Shown in pieces: positions 51,697 through 61,323 of a stretch of 64,000 nucleotides of DNA (the first letter of the stretch is position 1; every line of letters begins with the position of its first letter). Location: contig NZ_CP150304.1 of NCBI RefSeq assembly GCF_037992945.1, forward strand, positions 3,909,501 to 3,973,500, given 5' to 3'. A program made the translations under genes and the position numbers. The notes beneath the pieces were generated by a model. It was not told where the DNA came from. It saw only the letters and a list, made by a program, of their open reading frames with translations, and searched no databases. Origin of the DNA: Peribacillus sp. FSL E2-0218. GTDB taxonomy: Bacteria; Bacillota; Bacilli; Bacillales; DSM-1321.

Positions 51697-53157
51697 CTAT
51701 CCTCTTGATTCCTTCCATTCCGCCGTATACACCTTTTCAATCTTGTACTTGTTTAACTTATATTGTAATCCTTGTCTGGTAATATTGAGGGACTCAGCCG
51801 TTTTGCTGATATTCCCGTTGTATTTCCGGAACATATTGATGATCATTTCCTTTTCCAGTTCTTCAAGGACGGCAGGTAAATCCACCTTGTCCTTTAATGT
51901 GGGCGGCAGGCTCTGTGCATTGGGGGGAGTGTATTTGCCTGAAGGAAAAAGATAGGCCGGAAGGTGATGCTCATCAATCCTATCCTCTCCAGTATCCATG
52001 ACGTTAAAGGCCAATTCGATGGCATGGCCCAGTTCACGAATGTTTCCGGGCCACGGATACTGAAGAAGCCGATTCATCGCCTTCTGACTGATCCCGCGCA
52101 CGTCCGAAAAAAATGATTTGTTGAACTTCTGAATAAAGTGATGGGCGATTTCCGCTATATCTGTTTTACGCTCCTTAAGAGAAGGCATGGCGATCGTCAC
52201 GACATTCAGGCGAAAAAACAAATCGGAGCGAATGATTCCCCGCTCTAGCGCCTCTTCTGGAGAAATGTTCATCGCCGCAATGATCTTCACATTAATTTTT
52301 TGCTCCTGCGCTCCTCCGACGCGGCGCACCTCACCCTCCTGCAGCACCCGCAGCAATTTCGCCTGCAATCCAGGATCGAGGCTATTCAATTCATCAAGAA
52401 ACAGCGTACCGCCATTGGCCTGTTCAAAAATCCCGAGTCGATCCACTGCTCCCGTGAAAGCCCCTTTCGTCGTGCCAAACAACAGACCTTCCATTAATTC
52501 CTTTGGGACGGCCGCACAGTTTTGTGCAATGAATGGCTGATGGCGATGGGCACTTACATTATGGATACTTTGCGCTACCAATTCCTTCCCCGTTCCCGTC
52601 GGTCCATAAATCATGACCGGGGAATGGCTGCGGGCCGATTTTTTGGCCAATGATATCGCTTCTTGAAAAACGGGACTGCTCCCGATCAAATCACTGAAAT
52701 GATAAGTCGCCGTCCCTTCGAAGTACTTATTTTTCTTATAGGTCTCGGCAAGCTGGGAGCGTAAATCGACGATTTGATCATACATGTTCATGACCTTGGT
52801 AATGTCTTTGGCGATCTCCACTGCCCCGATGATCTCGCCATCCTCATATAGCGGATACGTGCTATTGATCGACGTTATCTTTTTCTCCTTTACATTCACA
52901 TACGTTTGAATCGACTCATTCGTTTCGATGCCCTTGTCCAACGCCGCCTGCAGCGTACTCGACTCATCGGTCAAGGACGGGTAAAGCTGAAAGATATTCT
53001 CCCCGAGCACCTGTTCACGAGCCAGCCCATCGATATGTGCCATCATTTCATTATAAAAAACCGTATCCCCATCTTTATTCACGATATGGACACCCACATT
53101 TATCACATTCAATATCCATTCAAATTGCGTGGAAAACTGATTGACTGAAGATTTCAT
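51697..53157 (-). CDS. kamR: KamR-type sigma-54-dependent activator
   Basis: A 486-residue bacterial enhancer-binding protein. N-terminal PAS domain (about residues 5-115), AAA+ domain with Walker A GPTGTGKELVAQSIH near residue 172, the sigma-54 contact loop GAFTGA near residue 226, Walker B GGTLFLDELNSLD, and a C-terminal Fis-type HTH (GNISKTAESLNITRQGLQYK). The ATG at 53157 is 9 bases after GGAG. It lies directly upstream of kamA; in B. thuringiensis KamR, also sigma-54-dependent, controls the kam lysine locus. A PAS domain suggests a small-molecule signal. Confidence 0.9.
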   Translation of the reverse strand: MKSSVNQFSTQFEWILNVINVGVHIVNKDGDTVFYNEMMAHIDGLAREQVLGENIFQLYPSLTDESSTLQAALDKGIETNESIQTYVNVKEKKITSINSTYPLYEDGEIIGAVEIAKDITKVMNMYDQIVDLRSQLAETYKKNKYFEGTATYHFSDLIGSSPVFQEAISLAKKSARSHSPVMIYGPTGTGKELVAQSIHNVSAHRHQPFIAQNCAAVPKELMEGLLFGTTKGAFTGAVDRLGIFEQANGGTLFLDELNSLDPGLQAKLLRVLQEGEVRRVGGAQEQKINVKIIAAMNISPEEALERGIIRSDLFFRLNVVTIAMPSLKERKTDIAEIAHHFIQKFNKSFFSDVRGISQKAMNRLLQYPWPGNIRELGHAIELAFNVMDTGEDRIDEHHLPAYLFPSGKYTPPNAQSLPPTLKDKVDLPAVLEELEKEMIINMFRKYNGNISKTAESLNITRQGLQYKLNKYKIEKVYTAEWKESRG

Positions 53158-53263
53158 TTCTTCATCTCCGTTCTCTGTCACTTGATAGAATTACCTGTAA
53201 ATTATATCATTTAATGGTAAATAGAATCATAGAAATGATAAAGCTTCTGAAGAGAAGAAAGGA

Positions 53264-53285
53264 GTTTCCCTTTTTACAGGGAAAC
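53264..53285. other. Stem-loop in the leader of the GNAT gene
   Basis: GTTTCCC-TTTTTACA-GGGAAAC is a 7-bp hairpin 16 bp upstream of the GNAT ribosome site; role unknown. Confidence 0.4.
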
Positions 53286-53301
53286 CTATAAATAAAAGGG
53301 G

Positions 53302-53817
53302 GTGAATGGTATTTTAAAAAGGAATGAAACCAAATTAGAAATTAAACCTTGGGAAGAGAAGGATCTTGATTTACTTTTTCAACTCAATGAACCGAAAATG
53401 ATGGAGCATCTTGGTGGTCCGGAGAGTGCAGAACAAATCCAAAAACGCCACAAACGATACCTTGAAATCGGAAACAGGGGATGCATGTTCAGCATCATCC
53501 TGCCAAAGGAAGAAGCTGTTGGCTCCGTAGGCTACTGGCAAACGGTCTGGAACGATGAAAATGTGTATGAAATCGGCTGGAGTGTCCTCCACTCTTTTCA
53601 GGGGAAAGGCATTGCATCACAAGCCGTCAGAGCTGTCATCGCCAAAATCAAGGACGAACGCAAATACAGCTCCATTCATGCATTTCCATCCGTCCATAAC
53701 GCCGCATCCAATGCCCTTTGCCGCAAGCTTGACTTCAACCTCATCTCCGAATGTGAATTCGAATATCCGCCAGGGAGCTTCATGCAATGCCATGATTGGT
53801 GCTTGGAGCTTGAATGA
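53302..53817 (+). CDS. GNAT acetyltransferase, RimJ/RimL-like
   Basis: A 171-residue GNAT protein. The opening LEIKPWEEKDLDLLFQLNEP and the acetyl-CoA region GWSVLHSFQGKGIASQAVRA near residue 93, with NAASNALCRKLDFNLI, fit the RimJ/RimL type that acetylates small molecules or N-termini. The GTG at 53302 is immediately against the G-run, leaving no Shine-Dalgarno spacing. The ATT three codons later would be correctly spaced behind AAAGGGGG, so the start is uncertain. Confidence 0.82.
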   Translation: MNGILKRNETKLEIKPWEEKDLDLLFQLNEPKMMEHLGGPESAEQIQKRHKRYLEIGNRGCMFSIILPKEEAVGSVGYWQTVWNDENVYEIGWSVLHSFQGKGIASQAVRAVIAKIKDERKYSSIHAFPSVHNAASNALCRKLDFNLISECEFEYPPGSFMQCHDWCLELE

Positions 53818-53849
53818 AACAATAGCGGCTGTTTTTCAAGTGGGAAAAG

Positions 53850-53944
53850 TCGAATTCTGTTAGGTTTAGGTGAATTTATTTCCCGGGAAAGTCGAATGAT
53901 TCCCGAATAGGACGAATTATTCTTGGGCTGGGACGAATTAGCCT
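53850..53944. repeat. 21-bp-period array, AATTCGTCC type
   Basis: Read on the minus strand, four to five degenerate units of about 21 bp start with AATTCGTCCCAGCCC, AATTCGTCCTATTCGGG, ATTCGACTTTCCCGGG and AATTCACC. It lies between the converging GNAT and endopeptidase genes and resembles the array near 34.4 kb. Confidence 0.68.
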
Positions 53945-53994
53945 TCAGGCGGGCAGGATGGGTTTACCATCCTATCCGCCAAGATCATACTCTA

Positions 53995-54909
53995 TCAAGC
54001 AAGCAATTTATTCCATGTTTCTTTGTTGGCTTGGCTATCCCCAGAAATGCTGCTTGCTTTTTGAAATTTGGATAATGCCGCCTCGGTTTTGCTGCCGAAT
54101 CGTGCGTCAAGTGGCCCGGGATCGAATCCTTTCATATAGAGTGCTGCTTGCAGTATCCATGTGATAGGGCCCGTAGCTCCTATACTCAATGTGACCATCG
54201 CAGCCTTGGTTTTTGGCCCCCATTTTCCATCGACCGCAAGTCTATGATTATATTGCTTATTAAGCTCCGTTTGTACTCCTTTTAAAAGAGCTGATCGAGT
54301 TTTGGGGCCGAAAAAACCATCGACCGCCAGATTCGTTTTATAGCGGCTATTTACTGTTTCCTGAATGGAAATGATTTGGCTATCTCCTTTACTGCCCTTT
54401 GTTGTTTTGAATAGGTTGGTAAGATGCGGTTTCTTCCCTGCTTGTAATTGTATGTGGGTTAAGCCACCCGTCATTTGCAAGTGGGGATAGTCCTTGAATG
54501 TACGCCAATCTCCGCCCCATTCGAATCCTAACTTTTTACCTATCGCAGCCACACGCTGCCACCTTGAATCCACCGTCCAGATCGCTTTCCTGCCATCATC
54601 ACTCACAAGGAAGAAATCGATGGCCAGTCCAAAATTATGATAAGATTGGCCTGGCTTAGCGTTCGTCACAACAGGCTTAGCCGGATCACTATAATTTTTT
54701 CCATTGTACCTGTAGATTCGTCCTTGACCATAAAGCGCGGCTTGCTCTTCCAAAGAGCGGTAACCTGCGCTTATTTGTACAGCGATCCCTTCTGTATAAG
54801 CCCGTTCGATCATCTCCAATGCTGATGCCTTCACTACTGCATCCATCCCTATACCCATCTTCTTCACTGATCGATCCAATAATGTTCGTAATTCCACGTT
54901 CAATGCCAT
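53995..54909 (-). CDS. M15-type peptidoglycan endopeptidase with two PG-binding domains
   Basis: A 304-residue CwlK/phage-endolysin-type enzyme. Peptidase M15_4 domain at residues about 20-165 with the metal ligands in SYHNFGLAIDF (HxxGxAxD) and DYPHLQMTGG. Two C-terminal PG_binding_1 repeats follow: VDGFFGPKTRSALLKG ... VDGKWGPKTKAAM, and FDPGPLDARFGSKTEAAL. No signal peptide is visible, which is usual for endolysins or spore/mother-cell lysis enzymes rather than secreted autolysins. No holin or phage genes lie nearby. Probable L-Ala-D-Glu cleavage is inferred from family. Confidence 0.87.
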   Translation of the reverse strand: MALNVELRTLLDRSVKKMGIGMDAVVKASALEMIERAYTEGIAVQISAGYRSLEEQAALYGQGRIYRYNGKNYSDPAKPVVTNAKPGQSYHNFGLAIDFFLVSDDGRKAIWTVDSRWQRVAAIGKKLGFEWGGDWRTFKDYPHLQMTGGLTHIQLQAGKKPHLTNLFKTTKGSKGDSQIISIQETVNSRYKTNLAVDGFFGPKTRSALLKGVQTELNKQYNHRLAVDGKWGPKTKAAMVTLSIGATGPITWILQAALYMKGFDPGPLDARFGSKTEAALSKFQKASSISGDSQANKETWNKLLA

Positions 54910-54997
54910 CCCTCCCTTTTACGTTTCCATCACCCTTTATATAAGCCTTTTTAACGGAAAAGTAGCATGAGGAATCATGAAACAAAAGAGGTGCAAC

Positions 54998-55050
54998 AAA
55001 AAATAGACCACTTCCATTCGCCTGGTTGCGAATGGAAATAGTCTAATAGT
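54998..55050 (-). terminator. Terminator of the permease-scoA-scoB operon
   Basis: TAGAC-TATTTCCATTCGC pairs with GCGAATGGAAGTGGTCTA across a CCTGGT loop region, followed by TTTTTTG on the minus strand. Confidence 0.82.
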
Positions 55051-55061
55051 TCTTATTAATC

Positions 55062-55709
55062 TTATGCCCTGATTTCAATAGAGGGACTTATGGTGAAGTC
55101 AGCCTCTGTTTTGCTTTTCACTTCATCAAGTGTTATGCCATTTTGCAATTCAATCAATTCCATTCCCGCTTCGGAAAAATGGAAAACAGCCAATTCGGTA
55201 ATCAGGCAGTGGACGACCTTTTCTCCTGTCAATGGCAATGTACAGCTCTTTTTCACTTTGGATTCACCATGCTTGTTCACATGGTCCATGATGACAACGA
55301 TGCGTTTTGCGCCTTGGACGAGGTCCATTGCGCCCCCCATTCCTTTGACCATCTTGCCAGGAATCATCCAGTTGGCCAAGTCCCCAGTCTCCGAAACTTC
55401 CATCCCGCCTAAAATGGCTAGATCGATATGGCCGCCGCGGATCATCGCGAACGATTCAGCGCTATCAAAAAAGGATGCCCCCGCTTTGGCCGTTACCGTT
55501 TCTTTCCCTGCATTGATCAAATCCGGATCGACTTCGTTCTTTTGTGGGTAAGGTCCGATTCCGAGTAAGCCATTTTCCGATTGAAGCATGACATTGAAGT
55601 CATTTGGGATCATATTGGCAATCAAGGTCGGCATCCCGATCCCTAAATTCACACACATCCCATCTTGGATTTCCTTAACGGCCCGTTCTAAAATCAGTTG
55701 TCTTGTCAT
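55062..55709 (-). CDS. scoB: Succinyl-CoA:3-ketoacid CoA-transferase subunit B
   Basis: A 215-residue beta subunit. The catalytic glutamate lies in QSENGLLGIGPYP near residue 45, with MVKGMGGAMDLVQGAKRI near residue 120, both typical. With ScoA it moves CoA from succinyl-CoA to acetoacetate. It starts 17 bp behind scoA with AAGGAGGAG and closes the operon driven by the sigma-54 promoter upstream of the permease. Confidence 0.94.
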   Translation of the reverse strand: MTRQLILERAVKEIQDGMCVNLGIGMPTLIANMIPNDFNVMLQSENGLLGIGPYPQKNEVDPDLINAGKETVTAKAGASFFDSAESFAMIRGGHIDLAILGGMEVSETGDLANWMIPGKMVKGMGGAMDLVQGAKRIVVIMDHVNKHGESKVKKSCTLPLTGEKVVHCLITELAVFHFSEAGMELIELQNGITLDEVKSKTEADFTISPSIEIRA

Positions 55710-55726
55710 TTGAATACTCCTCCTTT

Positions 55727-56422
55727 TTATGCGTTAGCAGTTGTAAGTTTTTCAATACGTTTTACATAGTCATTTCCTACAAGCACTTTTTGTACATAAA
55801 CTCCTGAAGTATGAATTTCATCCGGATCAAGCTCCCCTGTGTTCACAAGCTCCTCCACTTCGACCAACGTGACTTTCCCCGCTGTGGCAACGACAGGATT
55901 GAAATTCCTGGCTGTTTTTCGATATACGAGGTTACCGAAATGATCCGCTTTCCAAGCTTTGACAAAGGCAAAATCCCCGACGATCCCTTTTTCCATGATG
56001 TATGTGCGGCCATCGAACTCTTTATGTTCCTTCCCTTTGGCGACTTCCGTTCCCACTCCCGTGGCTGTATAAAAGGCAGGAATGCCCGCTCCGCCCGCTC
56101 TTAATCGCTCAGCAAGCGTTCCTTGGGGAACTAGCTCGACCTCCAGCTCGCCGCTTAAAAATTGCTGCTCGAACAATTTATTTTCCCCGACATAGGAGGC
56201 TATCATTTTTTTGATTTGTTTATTTTCAAGCAAAAGTCCCAGACCCCAATCATCGACCCCGCAATTGTTGCTGACGACCGTCAAATCCTTTACACCTTTG
56301 TTACGCAAAGCAATGATTAGTTTTTCTGGAATTCCGCTTAATCCGAACCCGCCAACGATAATGGTAGCTCCATTCTCGATATGTTCAATAGCGCTGTCAA
56401 AAGATGATAACAATTTACTCAT
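55727..56422 (-). CDS. scoA: Succinyl-CoA:3-ketoacid CoA-transferase subunit A
   Basis: A 231-residue alpha subunit. It has [16 protein letters not shown] near residue 21 and the segments [29 protein letters not shown] and [20 protein letters not shown] that define the family. Second gene of the permease-scoA-scoB operon, starting 29 bp after the permease. Together the pair activates acetoacetate for thiolytic cleavage by the nearby thiolase. Confidence 0.94.
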   Translation of the reverse strand: MSKLLSSFDSAIEHIENGATIIVGGFGLSGIPEKLIIALRNKGVKDLTVVSNNCGVDDWGLGLLLENKQIKKMIASYVGENKLFEQQFLSGELEVELVPQGTLAERLRAGGAGIPAFYTATGVGTEVAKGKEHKEFDGRTYIMEKGIVGDFAFVKAWKADHFGNLVYRKTARNFNPVVATAGKVTLVEVEELVNTGELDPDEIHTSGVYVQKVLVGNDYVKRIEKLTTANA

Positions 56423-56451
56423 TTTCCCATCTCCATTCCTAATCTATTCTT

Positions 56452-57837
56452 TTAAATAAACAATGATGTTCCAAAAGCAATGATGAACACGGTCACTGTT
56501 TTCAAGACCGTAATCGCAAAGATATCCTTGTACGATTGGCGATGTGTCAGCCCCGTAATGGCAAGTAAGGTGATGACGGCGCCATTATGCGGCAGCGTAT
56601 CCATCCCGCCGGATGCCATGGATGCAATTCGATGAAGCATTTCCGGGGTGATCCCGACATTTTGGGCCACCTGCATATAGTGACTTCCCATCACTTCCAG
56701 CGCAATCGAAAGTCCGCCGGATGCCGATCCGGTGATCCCTGCCAGTACATTGACGGCAACAGCTTCGGAAACGAGTGGATTGCCGCTTGCATTGAACACC
56801 CAGTTTTGAATGACCGAGAATCCAGGAAGCGTTTTTACGACATTCCCAAAACCGACTTCAGATGCGGTATTGAATATGGCAAGCAAAGATCCCATCGCAG
56901 CAGCCGTCAAACCACTTGCCAATTTGACCTTTATGCGTCCGACATTCAAAAGCATGGCGGCTATGATACCGATTGTGAGGGCAACGATCAGCGACCACGA
57001 TGAAGTGACTGTGCTTACATCGGCAATGTTGAATGTTTCCTTCAGCATCGATCCGTCATACCAATGCTTAACCGAAATGGCGCTGCGGCTGAAAGCGAAG
57101 TTGAAAGCGACGACAAGGATGAGCGGTACGAGGGAGAGCCAGAAGTTAGGCAGGTTTTGCTGTTCTGCACTTTCGGGTTCATTGATATGCCCTTCCCCGT
57201 ACCCTTCCCCATTTGCCACCGCTTGTTTACGACGGCGTTCCAGCCAAAGCATTCCTCCTGTGAATACAAGGATTGCGCCAATGATCCCCATGATGGGAGC
57301 TGCATAGGTATCCGTTCCGAAATAATTCGTTGGAATGATATTTTGGATCTGAGGTGTTCCAGGAAGAGCATCCATCGTATAAGTGAAAGCGCCTAAGGCT
57401 ATCGTTCCCGGCAACAATCTCTTTGGAATGTCGGCTTCTTTAAAAATGGCTGCTGCAAATGGATAAACGGCGAATGCCACGACAAACAGTGAAACCCCGC
57501 CATATGTCAGCGCCGAACAGGCAAGCACGACGGCCAGGATGGCCTGCTTCGAGCCTAGTGATTTTACGATGGTCTTGGCAATGGATGCTGCTGCACCGCT
57601 CATCTCCATGACCTTTCCGAATACGGCCCCTAATAAAAATATCGGAAAAAACGCTTTTATATAGTTAGCGGCGAACGTCATGTATGTCTCTGTATAACTC
57701 GGCAGCAAGTGACCGCCGGATAATATGACCGCCAACAATGTAACAAGCGGCGCTATGATAATGACCGGATAGCCCCGGTAGGCTAAAAAGATTAAAAGTC
57801 CCAGCGCCACGACAATGGCTAAAATTTGAATCACCAA
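56452..57837 (-). CDS. GntP-family permease, probable 3-hydroxybutyrate/acetoacetate transporter
   Basis: A 461-residue, about 12-14-helix permease of the gluconate:H+ symporter family: AIVVALGLLIFLAYRGYPVII at the start, MDALPGTPQIQNIIPTNYFG near residue 155, and ASGGMDTLPHNGAVITLLAI near residue 410. The preferred start is the TTG at 57837 behind AAAGGGGGAAATGAG; a longer frame from 58014 would overlap a cre site and lacks a ribosome site. Operon with scoAB and position within a ketone-body module suggest 3-hydroxybutyrate or acetoacetate as substrate. Confidence 0.85.
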   Translation of the reverse strand: MVIQILAIVVALGLLIFLAYRGYPVIIIAPLVTLLAVILSGGHLLPSYTETYMTFAANYIKAFFPIFLLGAVFGKVMEMSGAAASIAKTIVKSLGSKQAILAVVLACSALTYGGVSLFVVAFAVYPFAAAIFKEADIPKRLLPGTIALGAFTYTMDALPGTPQIQNIIPTNYFGTDTYAAPIMGIIGAILVFTGGMLWLERRRKQAVANGEGYGEGHINEPESAEQQNLPNFWLSLVPLILVVAFNFAFSRSAISVKHWYDGSMLKETFNIADVSTVTSSWSLIVALTIGIIAAMLLNVGRIKVKLASGLTAAAMGSLLAIFNTASEVGFGNVVKTLPGFSVIQNWVFNASGNPLVSEAVAVNVLAGITGSASGGLSIALEVMGSHYMQVAQNVGITPEMLHRIASMASGGMDTLPHNGAVITLLAITGLTHRQSYKDIFAITVLKTVTVFIIAFGTSLFI

Positions 57838-57998
57838 CTCATTTCCCCCTTTTCTTTTTTCTCCCTTTGCCCCAAAATGAGACGGAAATCTCTTAGTAAA
57901 AAATATCAATCTCCCTAAATCCCATATTTTTTCCTTTGTTCCATCCAAGCCTGCCTTCCCCAAGTCAAGCTGAATGATCTCCCCAAACTTTCCAAGCG

Positions 57999-58014
57999 TT
58001 GATAACGCTTTCAA
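57999..58014 (-). promoter_or_regulatory. CcpA cre site in the permease leader
   Basis: On the minus strand TTGAAAGCGTTATCAA fits every position of the cre consensus WTGNNARCGNWWWCAW. It lies about 75-90 bp downstream of the expected sigma-54 start point, where bound CcpA would act as a roadblock when preferred sugars are present. Confidence 0.78.
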
Positions 58015-58099
58015 CTTTCTTGGTGAATGATGAATTTTCTTTTCATTTTACGTGCAAACAGCATTTATCATGACAGATTGGCCATTCACTAATTTAATA

Positions 58100-58117
58100 A
58101 TGCAATTGTCGTGCCAA
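58100..58117 (-). promoter_or_regulatory. Sigma-54 promoter of the permease-scoA-scoB operon
   Basis: Minus strand TTGGCAC-GACAA-TTGCAT is a full-consensus -24/-12 element. Expected start about 58088, giving a leader of roughly 250 nt that contains the cre site. In the rest of 58118-58409 I note CGTTACG at about 58136 and 58316 as possible activator sites, and otherwise nothing. Confidence 0.9.
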
Positions 58118-58409
58118 CTTGATTTCAAGGTCTATTCGTTACGTTTTTATAAATGGGACAAGCTAAAATCCCTGGTAACTGTCAGGTTTTCCTTACAGAT
58201 AAGCAGAAAAGGTTAAAAAGTGTAAGCCTTTTCATACAACATCTCAAAACTATCTTGTTTTATGTACGGATTCCCTGACACACCACGATTTTTGAAAGGA
58301 TAAAATAGGCGCAAACGTTACGCTTCCGGGATTGCTTCTGAGCGGATGCCCACCCAATTACCAATATTTTAACATTTAAATAGATGGGCAAACAGCTATT
58401 TTCCTATCA

Positions 58410-60080
58410 TCATAAACCATATTTATTCATTTTTTCATAAAGCGTCGTTCGGCTGACCCCTAGTCTCTTTGCCGTTTCCGACTTATTGCCAGAAGTCATT
58501 TCCAGGCAGGAAAGGATGGCAGCCCGCTCGGTCTCATCCATCACCTCGGCTAAGGTGCGGATCGTGACCGCTTCCTTCTGACCCGTGATTTCTTTCGGGA
58601 GGTGCTTGGAACATATCCTTTCCCCTTCTTCCACGATATTCATTGCCCGTTCAATGATATTCTCCAGCTCACGAATATTGCCCGGCCACCCATAATGTCG
58701 CAGCAGCCGTAATGCTTGGTCGCTCATCCCGATTACACGCTTTTTCATGAGGCTCTGGTACTTTTCGACAAAATGATTGACCAGTATTTCAATGTCCTCC
58801 GGCCGCTCCTTCAGGGAAGGGACCTGAAATTGCATGACCTTTAGCCGATAATACATATCAAGCCGGAATTCCCCTTTTGAGACCATTTCATCCAAATTGC
58901 GGTTCGTTGCAGCGATTACCCGGACATCAATCGGAATGCTTCCCGTCGATCCGACCCTCTCGATTTCTTTTTCTTGGAGCACACGAAGCAGCTTCACCTG
59001 CATATGCAGCGGCAGCTCACCGATTTCATCGAGAAAAATCGTTCCCCCTTCAGCTGCTTCGAACTTCCCTGCTTTTCCGCCTTTTTTTGCACCAGTGAAG
59101 GAACCCTCTTCATAGCCAAAAAGCTCCGACTCCAGCAGCTCTGCCGGGATGGCGGCACAGTTCACCTTGACGAACACGCCCATCGCCCGTCTGCTATCAT
59201 TATGGATGGAATGGGCAAACAGCTCCTTACCCGTTCCGCTTTCGCCCAAGATCAACACATTCGAATCGCTTTTCGCGGCAATTTTGGCTTGACCTTTCAC
59301 TTCCATGAATGCGGGACTTCTGCCCATCAAATGATCAAACGTATAGGAGGCTTTATTCCTCTCGCGAAAATCACCTTTGTACTTTTTCAGCTCTACTTCA
59401 AGTGAGTTTATCCGCTTGGAAAGAGCGGTGAATTGCCCGACATTCTTAAAAAGAATCTTCCCGACCGCTCCTATTAATTTACCTTGTTTCCGTATGGGGG
59501 AGCGTGTCGCGATGATATAGTTATCTTTTATTTTCTGTAATTCGGCGACCTCTTGCTTGCCTGTTTTGGAGACCACATGCATCCGCGTATTTTCAATGAC
59601 CTCCGTTACATGTTTCCCTATGGAGCTTTCCTGATCGACCCCCAGAAAATCCGCATAAGCGTGGCTCAGCATTTGGACATACCCCTCCGTATCGACCATC
59701 ACCAACCCGTCATAGGCAAATTCAATGATATCCTTGAACAGAATTTCTTCATGATTATCGACATTAAGAAAATCACTTTTATTATTCGTAAACAATAGTA
59801 GATAAATCTGATACTGCTCAGCACCGATTTGAATGATGGTTTTTCTGACAATCCCATTGTGATCGTTCAAACGGATGGGCGTATTGACAGCTGGTCTAAG
59901 CTTTTTTTCCATCAGCACATTTATTTGCCGATCAAATTGATCCTCAGGGAATATCTCTGATAATATGCGATTGCATAAAAAGATTTCATTTTCGTTTTTC
60001 GTTACCAAAACACCTACAGGCAATTCTTCCACTATCGCCTTCACTAATTCCAAATGAACAGTTTCACTATCGCTTGCCAT
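58410..60080 (-). CDS. Sigma-54-dependent activator of the 3-hydroxybutyrate module
   Basis: A 556-residue enhancer-binding protein. Two PAS-like N-terminal domains (about residues 1-105 and 110-220), AAA+ domain with Walker A GESGTGKELFAHSIH near residue 276, sigma-54 contact loop GSFTGA near residue 330 (serine in place of the usual alanine), Walker B GGTIFLDEIGELP, and a Fis-type HTH at the end (GNKSETAKRLGVSRTTLYEK). ATG at 60080 behind AAGGAG. It lies between the two operons that have sigma-54 promoters and probably activates both. Confidence 0.9.
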   Translation of the reverse strand: MASDSETVHLELVKAIVEELPVGVLVTKNENEIFLCNRILSEIFPEDQFDRQINVLMEKKLRPAVNTPIRLNDHNGIVRKTIIQIGAEQYQIYLLLFTNNKSDFLNVDNHEEILFKDIIEFAYDGLVMVDTEGYVQMLSHAYADFLGVDQESSIGKHVTEVIENTRMHVVSKTGKQEVAELQKIKDNYIIATRSPIRKQGKLIGAVGKILFKNVGQFTALSKRINSLEVELKKYKGDFRERNKASYTFDHLMGRSPAFMEVKGQAKIAAKSDSNVLILGESGTGKELFAHSIHNDSRRAMGVFVKVNCAAIPAELLESELFGYEEGSFTGAKKGGKAGKFEAAEGGTIFLDEIGELPLHMQVKLLRVLQEKEIERVGSTGSIPIDVRVIAATNRNLDEMVSKGEFRLDMYYRLKVMQFQVPSLKERPEDIEILVNHFVEKYQSLMKKRVIGMSDQALRLLRHYGWPGNIRELENIIERAMNIVEEGERICSKHLPKEITGQKEAVTIRTLAEVMDETERAAILSCLEMTSGNKSETAKRLGVSRTTLYEKMNKYGL

Positions 60081-60144
60081 CCTTATTCTCCTTAACCCGT
60101 CTGAATTTTCCCTCATTATATCATAGGAAATTGAAGTCAAGGGA

Positions 60145-61323
60145 TTACCGCTCCACAATCAGCGCCGTTCCTTGTCCGCCGCCAATACATAGGGTGGCAA
60201 GGCCGGTTTTTGCGTCCCTGCGCTTCATTTCATACAGTAAAGTCACTAAGATGCGGACACCAGATGCACCTACCGGATGACCCAATGCAATCGCCCCGCC
60301 ATTCACATTCACTTTCCCCGGATTCAATTCAAGGTCATGAAGCACGGCGAGTGACTGCGCCGCAAAGGCTTCATTCACTTCCAGCAAATCGATTTCATCG
60401 ATTGTCATTCCCGCTTTCGCTAGAGCTTTTTTTGTCGCAGGAACTGGCCCGTAGCCCATGATTTTCGGATCGAGGGCGGCATTGGCATAGGATTTGATCG
60501 TTGCCAGCGCTTCCAGTCCCCGTTCGTCTGCTTTTTCCTTGGACATCAGGACCAGCATCGCTCCCCCATCATTGATTCCCGATGCATTGCCGGCCGTCAC
60601 CGTTCCGTTTTCCTTAAAAGCAGGACGCAGCTTCGTTAGCTGATCGATCGTCAGCCCATGACGCGGATGTTCATCCTGGTCCACCAAGATCGTCTTTCCG
60701 CGGCGTTTATATTCAACAGGGGCGATTTCATCTGCAAACCGTCCTTCAAGCTGGGCCTTTTCAGCCTTCATTTGGCTATTCAAAGCGAATTCATCTTGCT
60801 TTTCCCGGCTGATTTCCCATTGCTCGGCAATATTCTCCGCAGTCACGCCCATATGATATTGGTTGAAGACATCCGTTAAGGCATCATACGTCATGGAATC
60901 CACGGCTTCGGCATTCCCCATTTTCTGGCCAAAACGATAGGTGGGAAGTAAATACGGGGCATTGCTCATGCTTTCGATCCCTCCAGCAAGAATCACATCC
61001 GCATCACCAAGGGCAATGAATTGTGCTCCCATTATGACGGTACGGAGTCCGGACCCGCAAAGTTTATTAACGGCCATAGCCGGCGTCGTTTCCGGAATGC
61101 CTGCATGAATCGCAACCTGACGTGCCACATTTTGCCCTAATCCAGCAGACAGGATATTCCCGACCAACACCTCATCAATCAAATCAGCCGGGATTTTTGC
61201 CCGTTTGATCGCTTCCTTTGCTGCCACAACTCCCAATTCAACCGCTGAAACATGGGCAAGACTTCCTCCAAATGTACCAACAGGTGTCCTAGCTGCCCCT
61301 ACAATCACTACTTCTCTCATCAT
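60145..61323 (-). CDS. Acetyl-CoA C-acetyltransferase (thiolase)
   Basis: A 392-residue thiolase II. The acyl-enzyme cysteine is in [12 protein letters not shown] near residue 88, the histidine in [13 protein letters not shown] near residue 348, and the second cysteine in [15 protein letters not shown] at the end. It cleaves acetoacetyl-CoA into two acetyl-CoA. Its ATG overlaps the upstream dehydrogenase stop by four bases (ATGA). Part of the sigma-54 ketone-body module. Confidence 0.94.
   Translation of the reverse strand: MMREVVIVGAARTPVGTFGGSLAHVSAVELGVVAAKEAIKRAKIPADLIDEVLVGNILSAGLGQNVARQVAIHAGIPETTPAMAVNKLCGSGLRTVIMGAQFIALGDADVILAGGIESMSNAPYLLPTYRFGQKMGNAEAVDSMTYDALTDVFNQYHMGVTAENIAEQWEISREKQDEFALNSQMKAEKAQLEGRFADEIAPVEYKRRGKTILVDQDEHPRHGLTIDQLTKLRPAFKENGTVTAGNASGINDGGAMLVLMSKEKADERGLEALATIKSYANAALDPKIMGYGPVPATKKALAKAGMTIDEIDLLEVNEAFAAQSLAVLHDLELNPGKVNVNGGAIALGHPVGASGVRILVTLLYEMKRRDAKTGLATLCIGGGQGTALIVER

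Noticed and set aside
53995..54909. Prophage remnant suggested by the endolysin-like gene
   Set aside because: No capsid, terminase, holin, integrase or attachment repeats nearby.
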